Shown here: positions 21,213-30,842 of the stretch, piece after piece
Layout: every line of letters begins with the position of its first letter
Position numbering within the stretch: the first letter of the stretch is position 1
DNA from: SSEF01 sp964398485
GTDB taxonomy: Bacteria > Patescibacteriota > Minisyncoccia > Moranbacterales > UBA1568
Assembly (NCBI GenBank): GCA_964398485.1
Contig: CAYNMD010000001.1
Span: 1 to 64,000 of the forward strand
Length of the DNA stretch: 64,000 bases
Reading direction: 5' to 3'
Notes under the pieces: generated by a model
Seen by the model: only the letters and a program-made list of their open reading frames with translations
Database searches by the model: none
What the model was told of the DNA's origin: nothing
Made by a program: the position numbers and the translations under genes

Positions 21213-23246
21213 ATGTCTTCTTTTGTTCTAAAGTCTTCGTGGCCACCAGCTGGGGATCAACCTCAAGCGATCGCCTCTCTCATGCAGGGGCTCAATACAG
21301 GGCAACGTTTTCAGACACTTCTCGGAGTGACTGGATCAGGTAAGACATTTACCATGGCTAACTGTATAGCCAAGAGCCAGAAACCAGCCTTGGTCATTGC
21401 TCACAATAAAACCTTGGCAGCACAGCTTGCTCAAGAGTTTGAAGAATTTTTTCCTGATGCTGCGGTCCATTACTTTGTTTCATACTATGATTTCTATCAG
21501 CCGGAGGCCTATGTACCAATTACGGATACCTACATAGAAAAAGATGCGTCGATCAATGAGGAGATTGATCGGTTGCGTCATGCCTCGACTCAGTCACTCC
21601 TTACGCGGCGTGATGTGATCATTGTCGCTTCAGTTTCTTGTATCTACGGTCTGGGGAGTCCTGAGGAGTATCTCCGGGAAAATATGAAGCTAGCTGTCGG
21701 TGATTCAGTCACACGGCAGGACTTGATGCAGCGCCTCGTCTCTATTTTCTTCGAACGAACCAATGCTGATCTGACACCGGGCACCTTCCGTTCTATTGGC
21801 AATCGTCTAGAAATTATGCCGATCTCAGAAAAGATCCTGTACTCGATCGAGATCGGTGCCAATCGAATTGAGGCGATTACCAAAATTGATCCGGTTTCCC
21901 AAACTATTCTTGGCGAGGAGCAGTTCGTGTTCTTTTTTCCAGCCAAGCATTTTATTACAGACAAAGACAAACAGGAGCGAGCGCTCGAAAATATCAGACT
22001 CGAACTCTCGGAACAGCTGAAGAAATTTGAACGTGAAGGAAAACTGCTGGAGGCAGAGCGGATCAAGCGACGGACGCAGTATGATACTGCGATGATTGAT
22101 GAGATTGGCTACTGTTCGGGAATCGAAAACTATTCTCGGCATCTTTCGGGGAAGGAGGCGGGTGAGCCGCCCGAAACACTTCTCTCCTATTTCCCTCATC
22201 TCCCAGATGGTACCCCAGATTTTCTCACGATTATCGATGAGTCTCATGTAACTTTGCCACAGCTTCGAGCGATGTATAACGGTGACCAGGCGAGAAAGAA
22301 GACCTTGGTGGAATACGGATTCCGCCTGCCGAGCGCTTTGGACAATCGACCTCTTCGATACGAAGAGTTCCTCGAGCGAGTAGGGCCAGTGATGTTTACC
22401 TCGGCCACACCAGGTGAATATGAGCGTGAGGTGAGTGGCAATATTGTTGAACAGGTGATTCGCCCGACCGGACTCATCGATCCAGAGCTCACTATTAAAG
22501 GAGTCAAGGCGACAGATGAATACCCTGGTCAAATCCAAGATTTTATTCACGAGGCTACACAAGAGATTGAGCGGGGTGGTCGCGTCATTGCCACGACACT
22601 GACCAAAAAGATGGCCGAAGACTTATCGCAGTACCTCAAGGATAAGGGAGTCAAGGCTGAATATCTTCATAGTGATGTGAAGACAATTGATCGAATCAAA
22701 ATCCTCACCCAGTTTCGAAAAGGAGAATTTGACTGTCTGGTAGGGGTTAACCTCTTACGAGAGGGTCTTGATCTTCCAGAGGTATCTTTCATTGGTGTCT
22801 TGGATGCTGACAAAGAGGGATTCCTCCGTTCAGAAACTTCTCTCATACAGATCATTGGACGAGCAGCGCGCAATGTTTTGGGAAGAGTGATCCTCTACGC
22901 TGATGTACTCACGGGATCAATCGATGCAGCGCTCAAGGAAACCAATCGTCGCCGAGAAAAACAGCTTGCCTATAATAAGGAGCATGGTATTACGCCAAAG
23001 ACGGTGCAGAAAAATATTCATGATATTACCGAGAGACTGCAGAGTGAACACGACAAAGCCGTGGCCATTTCACTAGCGCTTGATGCCAAGGGTTTTGCCA
23101 AGAATCCCAATAAAATTATCAAAGCGAAAGAGCGAGAAATGAAGGCGGCTGTAAAGATTCTTGATTTTGAAACAGCAGCAATTTTGCGCGATGAAATTCA
23201 GGCGCTTGAGGCCAAACTGGGTAAACGAAGAGAGAAAAAGTCATAG
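21213..23246 (+). CDS. uvrB: Excinuclease ABC subunit B
   Basis: Full-length UvrB of 677 residues. Walker A is GVTGSGKT near 40-47; the damage-probing beta-hairpin is YYDFYQPEAYVPITDTYIEKD; Walker B-like IIDESHV; helicase motifs MFTSATPGEYE, VNLLREGLDLPEV and IQIIGRAARN; and a C-terminal UVR motif (EREMKAAVKILDFETAAILRDEI) for UvrC contact. It verifies damage and nicks with UvrC. Two UvrA proteins are encoded in the window; either could load it. Confidence 0.97.
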   Translation: MSSFVLKSSWPPAGDQPQAIASLMQGLNTGQRFQTLLGVTGSGKTFTMANCIAKSQKPALVIAHNKTLAAQLAQEFEEFFPDAAVHYFVSYYDFYQPEAYVPITDTYIEKDASINEEIDRLRHASTQSLLTRRDVIIVASVSCIYGLGSPEEYLRENMKLAVGDSVTRQDLMQRLVSIFFERTNADLTPGTFRSIGNRLEIMPISEKILYSIEIGANRIEAITKIDPVSQTILGEEQFVFFFPAKHFITDKDKQERALENIRLELSEQLKKFEREGKLLEAERIKRRTQYDTAMIDEIGYCSGIENYSRHLSGKEAGEPPETLLSYFPHLPDGTPDFLTIIDESHVTLPQLRAMYNGDQARKKTLVEYGFRLPSALDNRPLRYEEFLERVGPVMFTSATPGEYEREVSGNIVEQVIRPTGLIDPELTIKGVKATDEYPGQIQDFIHEATQEIERGGRVIATTLTKKMAEDLSQYLKDKGVKAEYLHSDVKTIDRIKILTQFRKGEFDCLVGVNLLREGLDLPEVSFIGVLDADKEGFLRSETSLIQIIGRAARNVLGRVILYADVLTGSIDAALKETNRRREKQLAYNKEHGITPKTVQKNIHDITERLQSEHDKAVAISLALDAKGFAKNPNKIIKAKEREMKAAVKILDFETAAILRDEIQALEAKLGKRREKKS

Positions 23247-23264
23247 AGGGATTTGCTGTGGTCA

Positions 23265-23306
23265 ATTTTCTTGCAAAGCAGACCGAGAGTTTCTATACTA
23301 GAAAGG
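23265..23306 (+). promoter_or_regulatory. Promoter of the 23368 gene
   Basis: TTGCAA, 17-bp spacer and TATACT in the stretch ending near 23300, then a leader of about 65 nt with TTGGT/ACCAA pairing and no SD. Confidence 0.55.
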
Positions 23307-23367
23307 TATTTTTTCCTTTGGTCAAGAGAAAAATAATAACCAATAATTAAAATATATTTCAATTTAT

Positions 23368-23766
23368 ATGGATACTACGCCAAATCCTTCCTCGGTACCA
23401 TCAGGAGAGTCGGCTCCTGCCACGACGCTCGATACCAGTACTCATAAAATATTTGGTGTCCCGCGCCGAGCTATTGCGTTTGGGTTCGGACTTCTTTTGA
23501 TGCTTATTGTTCTGGCAGTTCTATACGCTCAGTTCACTCGTCAGCCAATGCCAATGCCACAGGAGCCTATGGCTGGATCAAAAAATATGATGCCAAAAGA
23601 ACAGCAGGTGATGGCGCCTCAGGGTCAATCTGCAGCAGCAACAGGAACCGTTACTCCTGATCAGGTTGCTGACGATCTTATCGATGAGGCTTTATCAGAT
23701 CGCGATGATCTTTCGGGATATGATGCTGATGAGATGGCTGATGTAGAGGATGGAAGTAATAATTAA
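23368..23766 (+). CDS. Single-pass membrane protein (132 aa), unknown
   Basis: A Ser/Thr/Pro-rich cytoplasmic start, one membrane helix (AIAFGFGLLLMLIVLAVLYAQF, about 32-54), then a Met/Pro/Gln-rich stretch (MPMPQEPMAGSKNMMPKEQQVMAPQGQ) and an acidic C-terminus (DDLIDEALSDRDDLSGYDADEMADVE). The Met clusters could bind copper but this is only a suggestion. It lies 13 bp upstream of the coiled-coil exported protein gene, so they may act together. Confidence 0.65.
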   Translation: MDTTPNPSSVPSGESAPATTLDTSTHKIFGVPRRAIAFGFGLLLMLIVLAVLYAQFTRQPMPMPQEPMAGSKNMMPKEQQVMAPQGQSAAATGTVTPDQVADDLIDEALSDRDDLSGYDADEMADVEDGSNN

Positions 23767-23779
23767 TTCATGTACGCAT

Positions 23780-24658
23780 ATGACACTTCGATTTATCTCG
23801 ATAGCGCTCCTGGCAATTGTGTTGGTGCTTCCAGTGGGAGCGTTGGCTGAATCCGGAGCCAATACCAATGCTACCAAGCGGGCAGAGGCAATGAAACAGA
23901 AAATGGAAGAACGCCAGGCTAAAACTGAGGCTCGTATTGAGGAGAGAACGGCTAAGATGGAAGAACGCCAGGCTGCTTGGGCTGAAAAAAAAGAAGAGAT
24001 GCAAGAGAAACGGCAGGCTGCTTTTTGTGAGCGTTTTACAACGCGGATGGATGCTCGAGCGGATCGTATGGAGGAGCGAGCTAGTACTGTGAGTAGTAGG
24101 CTGAGTAATCGCTCTGAGCGACGCACTGATCGAAGGGATAACCGTGATGACCTTCTTGATGGAAAACGAGATAGTCAGGATGAAAAGCGGACAGCGCTCT
24201 ATGCTAAGTTAGAAGGCCAGGCTGATTCTGATGAGGAGAAAGCAGCAGTAGCAGACTTTAAAGAAGCTGTTGATAAGGCAGTAGCTACACGGCGAGCAGC
24301 GGTTGACGCAGCTATTAGTTCTTTTCGCTCGGGCGTGGATGCCCTGGTAGATGCTCGGAAGAATAGCGCTTCTGAAGTTTACGGTGATTTCAAAGAAGCA
24401 GCCGATGCGGCTGCTAGTCAGGCGAAATCTGATTGTGAAGCAGGAAAAAGTGTTGAAGAAGTACGCTCTGTCTATGAATCTGCCATGAAGACGGCTCGGG
24501 AAAAGCTCAAGGAAGACAAGAATGGTACGGATAAGATTCGTGATGATGTAGAGAAACTTGCCGAGGTCAAAAAGAGTGCTATTGAGAAGGCAATGAGTGA
24601 TTTCAAGGCAGCTGTCGAGGCAGCTAGAGCTGATTTGAAAAAGGTTATGTCAGCCTAG
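23780..24658 (+). CDS. Exported coiled-coil protein (292 aa), unknown
   Basis: A signal peptide (MTLRFISIALLAIVLVLPVG, cleavage after ALA) precedes an almost wholly helical, charged protein. Residues about 25-85 contain near-repeats built on KMEERQAKTEARIEERTAKM; a central Arg/Asp-rich stretch (SNRSERRTDRRDNRDDLLDG) and a long helical tail follow. Two Cys remain. This resembles surface rods or extracytoplasmic scaffolds seen in CPR genomes, but no family can be named. ATG 23780 is chosen as the signal-peptide start. Confidence 0.7.
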   Translation: MTLRFISIALLAIVLVLPVGALAESGANTNATKRAEAMKQKMEERQAKTEARIEERTAKMEERQAAWAEKKEEMQEKRQAAFCERFTTRMDARADRMEERASTVSSRLSNRSERRTDRRDNRDDLLDGKRDSQDEKRTALYAKLEGQADSDEEKAAVADFKEAVDKAVATRRAAVDAAISSFRSGVDALVDARKNSASEVYGDFKEAADAAASQAKSDCEAGKSVEEVRSVYESAMKTAREKLKEDKNGTDKIRDDVEKLAEVKKSAIEKAMSDFKAAVEAARADLKKVMSA

Positions 24659-24683
24659 GTGTGATACTGACCATTTCTGAGTA

Positions 24684-24715
24684 GAAAACCCCCTCGTTCG
24701 AGGGGTTTTTCTTTT
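24684..24715 (+). terminator. Terminator after the coiled-coil gene
   Basis: CCCCTCG pairs with CGAGGGG, extended by AAAA/TTTT, loop TT, then TTTTTCTTTTTC. Confidence 0.9.
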
Positions 24716-24746
24716 TCTTTCTTTTCCAGATGATATACTGAGTTTT

Positions 24747-25706
24747 ATGGAGCATAGATACAAATGGATTATAGTGGGAGTGGTTGGATGTGTCCTGGTG
24801 GGCAGTTTGACTTTTTGGTTTTCTGTATCGAAAAAGACAGTGGACACCCCAGATGTTTTTGGTGAAGGGGACGCGGAGGAATTTGCCGAGATCCCACAAG
24901 GAGATTTCGGAGCAGCATTGGAAGCTATGCCGACGATTCTGAATTTTTCGGATCTGGCTCAGGGAGAGCTTCAGGCAGATGCTGAGGCCGAGCTTGCTCT
25001 GTTTGATGAGCGGATGATGCAGCCTCTTAAAGAGCTAATACTGTTTGCTGAGGCGGTTCAGGTTGGCCTGGAACAAAACAAATATCAATGGTGCTCAATA
25101 TATCATTCACTGGAGGGTCGTTATGCATTACCAGCTGAATCGTCAGAGATGGTCTTGGCAGCCTATCGGGAGCAGATGGAGAGTGAACGATCAATACGAG
25201 CAGAGGAGCGACTCGCCAAGCGATATGCGGACTGGAATATGTGGCTGCTACGTTTGGCTGAAGCAAGTGTCGATAAGAAAAAGATTAAGAAATCAGTTGA
25301 AGAGCTGCAAGAAGATTTCAATGATATAACAGATGCCTATGATGCAGTGCTCCTCAGTGAACGAGAAAGAATGTTTGAAGGAATTGATAAACAAATACTC
25401 AGTTATCCTGAGAGGCTGAGTTGGCCACGAATGCTTTATAGTAAACTCGACCTCTCTTTGCCAGAGAAGTCAGCGGTGTGTACTGAAAATTGGCCAATTG
25501 ATGCTGGAGAAGTCCAACAGCTCAAAAGCCGAGTTATTTCCTGGCGAGCGCTCTTGAAGCGGGCTTTGGTAGATGCAGAAGAGATGCGTTTATCGATTGA
25601 ACAATTTTCTAAAGGAGGGAATAGTGCTTTTCAGAAAGAGCTTGTTACTTTGAACGGAGAATTAGAGAAGATAGTATCTCAGTTTCAATTACGGATGAAG
25701 GAGTAA
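24747..25706 (+). CDS. Membrane-anchored helical protein (319 aa), unknown
   Basis: An N-terminal membrane helix (WIIVGVVGCVLVGSLTFWF, about 7-25) and a long mostly helical outer region without recognised domains. It has two Cys far apart (YQWCSIYH and AVCTENW). ATG 24747 lies 7 nt after TATACT, implying a very short leader. It is followed after 4 bp by the ogt gene, which may just reflect tight packing. Confidence 0.65.
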   Translation: MEHRYKWIIVGVVGCVLVGSLTFWFSVSKKTVDTPDVFGEGDAEEFAEIPQGDFGAALEAMPTILNFSDLAQGELQADAEAELALFDERMMQPLKELILFAEAVQVGLEQNKYQWCSIYHSLEGRYALPAESSEMVLAAYREQMESERSIRAEERLAKRYADWNMWLLRLAEASVDKKKIKKSVEELQEDFNDITDAYDAVLLSERERMFEGIDKQILSYPERLSWPRMLYSKLDLSLPEKSAVCTENWPIDAGEVQQLKSRVISWRALLKRALVDAEEMRLSIEQFSKGGNSAFQKELVTLNGELEKIVSQFQLRMKE

Positions 25707-25710
25707 ATTC

Positions 25711-26025
25711 ATGGCATCATCTTCACAGACAAAGCAAAGTTCTTTTCGTGAACGAGTATACGATATTGTCGCCCAGATCAGAAAAGGGAGCGTGCTTACG
25801 TATGGCGAAGTTGCAAAGCGGGCGGGAAGACCTGGAGCGGCCAGGGCAGTGGGTACGGCGATGAAAGAAAATCCTTATCCAAAACGTGTACCGTGTCATC
25901 GGGTTGTCCGAGCTGATGGTAGTATTGGTGAATACGCCTTTGGTGGTCCCAAGGTTAAACTGAGGAAACTTCAATCCGAAGGGGTGCCTTTTTTGAATGC
26001 TGACCGAGTACAGATAGGTGTCTAA
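25711..26025 (+). CDS. ogt: Methylated-DNA--protein-cysteine methyltransferase
   Basis: A 104-residue single-domain alkyltransferase. The active site PCHRVV is intact with its Cys, preceded by the helix-turn-helix TYGEVAKRAGRPGAARAVGTAM and followed by GEYAFGGPKVKLRKLQSEG. The N-terminal domain of Ada/Ogt proteins is absent, as in the smallest members. It removes alkyl groups from O6-guanine. An alkyltransferase-like (ATL) protein would lack the Cys, so true repair activity is expected. It is directly upstream of a uvrA gene. Confidence 0.93.
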   Translation: MASSSQTKQSSFRERVYDIVAQIRKGSVLTYGEVAKRAGRPGAARAVGTAMKENPYPKRVPCHRVVRADGSIGEYAFGGPKVKLRKLQSEGVPFLNADRVQIGV

Positions 26026-26075
26026 GCTTGAAAGCTGATGGTATTTGTGGTACTATCAGAACTTGTATATTTTTT

Positions 26076-28664
26076 ATGACAGAGAAGAAAAAAGGTACTA
26101 GAAAAAGCATTGAACCAATAGATGAAATTATCGTCAAAGGGGCTCGGACGCATAATCTCAAAAATATTACCGTTTCGATGCCACGTAATAAGATGGTGGT
26201 GTTTACGGGACTTTCCGGATCAGGGAAGTCATCGCTTGCTTTTGACACCATTTTTGCTGAGGGACAAAGGCGGTATGTCGAAAGTCTTTCGGCCTACGCT
26301 CGGCAATTTCTCAACACCATGCAGAAGCCAGATGTGGATGAAATTGTGGGGCTTTCGCCAGCTATTTCTATTGATCAGAAATCAGCGAGTCGGAATCCTC
26401 GTTCTACCGTAGCTACCGTAACGGAAATATATGACTATCTGCGAGTCCTCTATGCTCGGCTCGGGCGGCCACATTGTCTCGAATGTGGACGGGAAATTAG
26501 CAAACTCTCGAGCGAGGAGATGCTTGAGGTGGTCAAAGAAAAAGTCCATGCACTGCTTAAGGATCCCAAGAAACAAGATCTGCCGGTAATGGTCCTGGCG
26601 CCGGTGGTGCGAGGGCGTAAAGGGGAGTACTATCAAATGCTGTACCATGCGCTTGGTCGTGGGTTTACCTCTATCTATCTTGATGGAGCAAGGAAGAGTC
26701 TCCGTGAACAGGTGGTCCTCAAGAAAAATTTCAAACACAATATTGATCTCGTGGTCGACGAATTTTTGGCTCGTGATTTTAAGCAGTATCAGGCTGATAC
26801 CGAAGTACGTCTCTCGGAATCAGTTCAGCGAGCACTTGAAGAGGCAGAGAATATCGTCAAAATTCGAATTGGGGAAGAAGAGTTTCTTCTCTCAGCCAAG
26901 TTTACTTGTCCGTATGATGGGTTCTCCTATCCCGAAGTAGAACCGAGACTGTTTTCTTTCAATTCTCCGTATGGAGCCTGTCAGGCTTGTAATGGTCTTG
27001 GGACCAAGCATTTTTTTGGCGATGAGCCCTGTGAAGTATGTAATGGGACTAGACTAAGGGAAGAGGCCCAACACATTCTTGTAGGTGGCAAGAACGTTAT
27101 TGATCTTACTCGACTGACGACAGAGGCAGCCTATGACTTTTTTATTGAGCTCGATCTTACTGAACGGGAAAAACAGATTGCGGCGGTGGTCCTCCGTGAG
27201 ATCGAGAGTAGACTGCAGTTCCTCCTCAATGTTGGTCTCAATTATCTCACTCTTGATCGACGTGCTAATACGCTGTCTGGTGGTGAGGCCCAGCGCATTC
27301 GTCTCGCGAGTCAGCTTGGGTCACAACTGGTAGGAGCACTCTATGTGCTGGATGAACCAACTATTGGTCTTCATCAAAGAGATAATCAGCGACTTATCAA
27401 GACTCTCGAGGCTCTCAGGGATCTTGGTAATACGATTATTGTTGTTGAACATGATGAGGATACTATTTTTGCTTCCGACTATATCGTAGATATTGGTCCT
27501 GGGGCAGGAGTGCATGGAGGTGAGGTGGTAGTGGCGGGAGATTTGGAGACACTCCTCACTGCGAAAAAAAATACTTCTGGTTCGCTGACACTGGCGTATC
27601 TCCGTGGTGAAGAAAAAATTCCTGTACCAGAACGGCGTACGAAGGATAAGGGGACAATTCGGATCCGGGGTGGCCGAGTTTTCAATATCAAGAATCTGAG
27701 TGTTGATGTCCCCCTGGGCCGATTTATAACCGTAACGGGAGTATCAGGATCAGGAAAATCTTCTTTCTTATACGAAATTCTCCATAAGAATTTACAGGCA
27801 CGTTTTGATCGACGGTATAAATCCAATCGAGTGGAAAATTGCGACAGCATCACTGGGACGGAATACCTCTCACGAGTAGTGATGATTGATCAGAGTCCGA
27901 TTGGTCGCACCCCACGGTCCAATCCTGCTACTTATACCGGTGCCTTTGGCCACATTCGTGACCTGTTTGCGGCCACCGAAGAGGCAAGGGTCCGCGGCTG
28001 GAAACCAGGACGATTTTCCTTTAACCGCCCAGGGGGACGCTGTGAAACGTGTGAGGGCAATGGTTTTATAGCGGTCGAGATGCACTTTCTTCCAACGGTA
28101 TATGTGCCATGTGATGTGTGTGATGGGAAGCGTTTTACCAAAGAGACACTGGAGGTGACTTACAAGGACAAGAATATTCACCAGGTGCTTGCTATGACGA
28201 TCGAGGAAGCGTATCAATTTTTCTATGATATTCCAGCGATTGCCGATCGACTCAAGACACTCAATGAAGTTGGTCTCGGGTACCTTGAACTTGGTCAATC
28301 AGCGACGACACTTTCGGGTGGTGAAGCACAACGAGTAAAGATTGCGAGCGAACTCTATCGCCAGTCAACAGAACGAACGATCTATCTTTTGGATGAACCT
28401 ACTATTGGTCTTCACTACGCTGATGTTCGAAAGCTCATTGAGATTCTCGATCGGTTGGTAGTTAAGGGCAATACAGTGATGGTGATTGAGCACAATATGG
28501 ATCTTATTAAGAGTGCTGATTATATTATTGATATTGGTCCAGAAGGAGGAGTGGGGGGTGGAAAGCTTGTCGCGAGTGGCACGCCTGAGGAAGTTGCTAA
28601 AGCACCTGGTTCACATACAGGGGAATATCTCAAAAAAGTGTTACGAGCGAGCCAGTCGAAATAG
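26076..28664 (+). CDS. uvrA: Excinuclease ABC subunit A, compact form
   Basis: UvrA of 862 residues: Walker A GLSGSGKSS near 42, UvrB-binding region at about 110-240, two signature motifs LSGGEAQR, Walker A GVSGSGKSS, and the second zinc finger CETCEGNG..CDVCDG. Two departures are visible. The first zinc site reads CPYDGFSYPE where most have CPxC, so one Cys is lost, and the roughly 85-residue segment that normally lies between CxxCxGLG and CxxCxGTRL is nearly gone. ATG 26076 is a few nt after a TATATT box. A second, conventional UvrA is at 46237. Confidence 0.95.
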   Translation: MTEKKKGTRKSIEPIDEIIVKGARTHNLKNITVSMPRNKMVVFTGLSGSGKSSLAFDTIFAEGQRRYVESLSAYARQFLNTMQKPDVDEIVGLSPAISIDQKSASRNPRSTVATVTEIYDYLRVLYARLGRPHCLECGREISKLSSEEMLEVVKEKVHALLKDPKKQDLPVMVLAPVVRGRKGEYYQMLYHALGRGFTSIYLDGARKSLREQVVLKKNFKHNIDLVVDEFLARDFKQYQADTEVRLSESVQRALEEAENIVKIRIGEEEFLLSAKFTCPYDGFSYPEVEPRLFSFNSPYGACQACNGLGTKHFFGDEPCEVCNGTRLREEAQHILVGGKNVIDLTRLTTEAAYDFFIELDLTEREKQIAAVVLREIESRLQFLLNVGLNYLTLDRRANTLSGGEAQRIRLASQLGSQLVGALYVLDEPTIGLHQRDNQRLIKTLEALRDLGNTIIVVEHDEDTIFASDYIVDIGPGAGVHGGEVVVAGDLETLLTAKKNTSGSLTLAYLRGEEKIPVPERRTKDKGTIRIRGGRVFNIKNLSVDVPLGRFITVTGVSGSGKSSFLYEILHKNLQARFDRRYKSNRVENCDSITGTEYLSRVVMIDQSPIGRTPRSNPATYTGAFGHIRDLFAATEEARVRGWKPGRFSFNRPGGRCETCEGNGFIAVEMHFLPTVYVPCDVCDGKRFTKETLEVTYKDKNIHQVLAMTIEEAYQFFYDIPAIADRLKTLNEVGLGYLELGQSATTLSGGEAQRVKIASELYRQSTERTIYLLDEPTIGLHYADVRKLIEILDRLVVKGNTVMVIEHNMDLIKSADYIIDIGPEGGVGGGKLVASGTPEEVAKAPGSHTGEYLKKVLRASQSK

Positions 28665-28747
28665 CTGTTGCCTTCCTTTATAGGGAGACAGCCATGATAC
28701 TATAGGAAAGGAAATCCTTTCTAGAGGGTTTGGTTACCAGAAGCGAT

Positions 28748-29464
28748 ATGTATATAAAAGTGGAAAATTTCTGGTCTCTTCTACTTCGGCCGGGACGTGC
28801 AGTCTCTGTTCCTGACGGAACTCTTGAAGCACTAAAATGGCTAGCTTTGGCCTCCATGTTTTATGATCATGGTGTGCGCTTGCTTGGGGCAGGAGGAACA
28901 GTTGGTAATGCAACTTCTTTTGGAAGACTTGCTTTCCCGCTGTTTGCGTTTATTATTGCCTATAATTTGTCACGAGCTGGATCTGGGCGAGCGGTGTATG
29001 AGAGAACGATAAAACGACTGATCTCTTTTGGGCTATTATCTTTGCCAGTCACGTACTATTTTTTTGGGGCAGAATTTTTGAACATTCTTTTTACCTTCGC
29101 CTTGGCCATAGGGATTGTTTGGTTGTTGGAGGGATGGCGCTCTTGGTGGAGAGTATTACTCGCAGCAGGAATTCTTGGATTCAGTCCTTGGGTGGAATAT
29201 GGTTTCCCTGGCGTACTCCTTATTCTTAGTTTTTTTGCTTGGCAACGTTTCGGATTACGTATCCCCGTGATCTTTTTTTTGGTTGGGGCGTTTTCACTAC
29301 TGAATATGGCTAATGGAAGCTTCTGGGCTCTTGCCGTGTTACCAATTATTTGGTTGGCTTCGGTGATAAGTCTAGATATTAAACGATCAAAGTGGCTTTT
29401 TTATGTTGTTTACCCTTTGCATCTGTGGATACTGATGGGAATTCATTGGTTTTTTGCACGGTAG
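28748..29464 (+). CDS. TraX-like membrane acyltransferase
   Basis: A 238-residue polytopic membrane protein. LKWLALASMFYDHGVRLLG, GRLAFPLFAFIIAYNLSRA and the C-terminal FYVVYPLHLWILMGIHWF match the TraX family, named for acetylation of F pilin. In CPR genomes TraX-like proteins occur without conjugation genes, as here; acylation of a surface component is plausible. ATG 28748 lacks an SD; a TTG at 28730 would add six residues. Confidence 0.8.
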   Translation: MYIKVENFWSLLLRPGRAVSVPDGTLEALKWLALASMFYDHGVRLLGAGGTVGNATSFGRLAFPLFAFIIAYNLSRAGSGRAVYERTIKRLISFGLLSLPVTYYFFGAEFLNILFTFALAIGIVWLLEGWRSWWRVLLAAGILGFSPWVEYGFPGVLLILSFFAWQRFGLRIPVIFFLVGAFSLLNMANGSFWALAVLPIIWLASVISLDIKRSKWLFYVVYPLHLWILMGIHWFFAR

Positions 29465-29492
29465 ACTCAATATAAATGTTTGACTTGAAGAT

Positions 29493-29996
29493 ATGAAAAC
29501 TATTCTGGTTCGTGATCGTATGCAGCAAGGCTACAGCTATACTTGTACCGAACCAGTAGGGAAAAATTTTCGGGATGATTTCAAGCCAGATCTCACACCA
29601 CAGGAGATGCTCGCTCTCGGGGTATTTGGCGGGAAATATATGACTGACTGTCAGAAAGAATTTCCCAAAGAATGGTTTTCCAAAGCCAAACTCTCACCAG
29701 AAAAATCTGATCCAAAAATCAATTATTTTGGGGTCGCTGCCTCACAGCCACTCTCGGTGTGGCAGACCAAAGGCTGGATTTACCAGGATGATCCACGTGG
29801 CTGGTTTCAGTGGTACTGCCGTTACTATATGGGGAGGCGTTTACCAGAGGAGGATGATCGGCAAATCAAGCGCTGGCAGGCTATCAGGCGGCATGTAGCA
29901 CAAATAGTTCACCATTGTCGCCGTGGTGACCTACACTGTCGTCCACGCCAACGTCAGGCATTACTTCACTGGGCGTATGACAGTCGAAATCTTTAA
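29493..29996 (+). CDS. Conserved protein of unknown function (167 aa)
   Basis: A soluble protein with a striking, very ordered start (SYTCTEPVGKNFRDDFKPDL, PQEMLALGVFGGKYMTDCQ) and aromatic-rich middle (GWIYQDDPRGWFQWYCRYYM). Similar sequences are, as far as I recall, widespread but uncharacterised in bacteria and fungi. The Cys/His-rich tail (HHCRRGDLHCRPRQRQ) could bind metal or nucleic acid. No SD is present. Confidence 0.75.
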   Translation: MKTILVRDRMQQGYSYTCTEPVGKNFRDDFKPDLTPQEMLALGVFGGKYMTDCQKEFPKEWFSKAKLSPEKSDPKINYFGVAASQPLSVWQTKGWIYQDDPRGWFQWYCRYYMGRRLPEEDDRQIKRWQAIRRHVAQIVHHCRRGDLHCRPRQRQALLHWAYDSRNL

Positions 29997-30007
29997 AAGA
30001 CTCTAGA

Positions 30008-30295
30008 CTAGTTATTATGAAAGCCTGGTCTGCGACGATCAGCATCGTCCTCTTCCCTTTCTTCAGCTAGAAGAGCATCTCGTTCTCGCTCCGAATTGAG
30101 GATAGCTTGAATGATGCTTTCACGGTCGTATTCCCCATTTTGTAATACGTATCTTCCTGGCTTGAGAGGCACCCTTACCCTTTCAGTGTATGCAGCCAAA
30201 AGCTCGTTGTCCGGAAGTTGTCTATAAGTATCTTCCGGAGTGGCATCAAAATTGAGTGAGAGCTGTTCGTGTCTGGGGAGTTGTTCTAGATTCAT
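30008..30295 (-). CDS. Small hypothetical protein (95 aa)
   Basis: No family is recognised. The protein is acidic and polar, with RVPLKPGRYVLQNGEYDRESIIQAIL in the centre and a charged end (EEREEDDADRRRP). A minus-strand TATACT box lies about 30 nt upstream. Confidence 0.6.
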   Translation of the reverse strand: MNLEQLPRHEQLSLNFDATPEDTYRQLPDNELLAAYTERVRVPLKPGRYVLQNGEYDRESIIQAILNSERERDALLAEEREEDDADRRRPGFHNN

Positions 30296-30384
30296 AAAGG
30301 TAATAAAAATCAGTACTTACACTCTGAGTATATCATTTGAAAAACGGATAAAAAAGAAGCCCTGAGTACTAATTATTCTGGTGG

Positions 30385-30837
30385 TTACTCTAGTAAATCT
30401 TCGGTTACCCTAACCTGGCAAGCTTTACGGAGGCTCTTGTCGGTGATGGCGTCACAGCCGGAGAGATTCCCTTCTTTGATAGCCGTATCTTTTTGCTCAA
30501 TATCTTTTGATAGATTGGGATCGGTGAGTGTGGGAGCGGAGGTAGCGGGATCAGGTGAGAGTCCGCAGACATTTTGACAGTATACATACTGATCAGGTGA
30601 TGCCTCAAAAGCGGCGCACTCATTAGTACAGTCTATGGGGAGAATTTCGACAAAAGACGGAGAGGTCAAGGTTGGTGTGGTGGTCTCTTCTGAGGGATCT
30701 TCTTTGGTACTTTCCAGCTTATTCTCTTGGTTCTTTTGTTCAAAAACAGTCCTGCCTTCTTGTTGCAGGGTAAGGAAGATAATTCCCCCCAAAGTTAAAC
30801 AGCTAATGAGAGTTAGCCAAAGAGCTGAGCGATGCAT
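30385..30837 (-). CDS. Membrane-anchored Cys-rich protein (150 aa), unknown
   Basis: One N-terminal membrane helix (ALWLTLISCLTLGGIIFLTL), a Glu/Ser/Thr linker and a small outer domain with paired cysteines (DCTNECAAFE, YCQNVCGL, GCDAITDKSLRKACQ), likely disulfide-bonded. It is 5 bp downstream of the SpoIID-like gene on the same strand, so a joint envelope role is possible. Confidence 0.65.
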   Translation of the reverse strand: MHRSALWLTLISCLTLGGIIFLTLQQEGRTVFEQKNQENKLESTKEDPSEETTTPTLTSPSFVEILPIDCTNECAAFEASPDQYVYCQNVCGLSPDPATSAPTLTDPNLSKDIEQKDTAIKEGNLSGCDAITDKSLRKACQVRVTEDLLE

Positions 30838-30842
30838 AGGTA

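Noticed and set aside
28748..29464. Conjugative element suggested by TraX
   Set aside because: No relaxase, coupling protein or type IV secretion genes are nearby; TraX-like proteins occur alone in many genomes.
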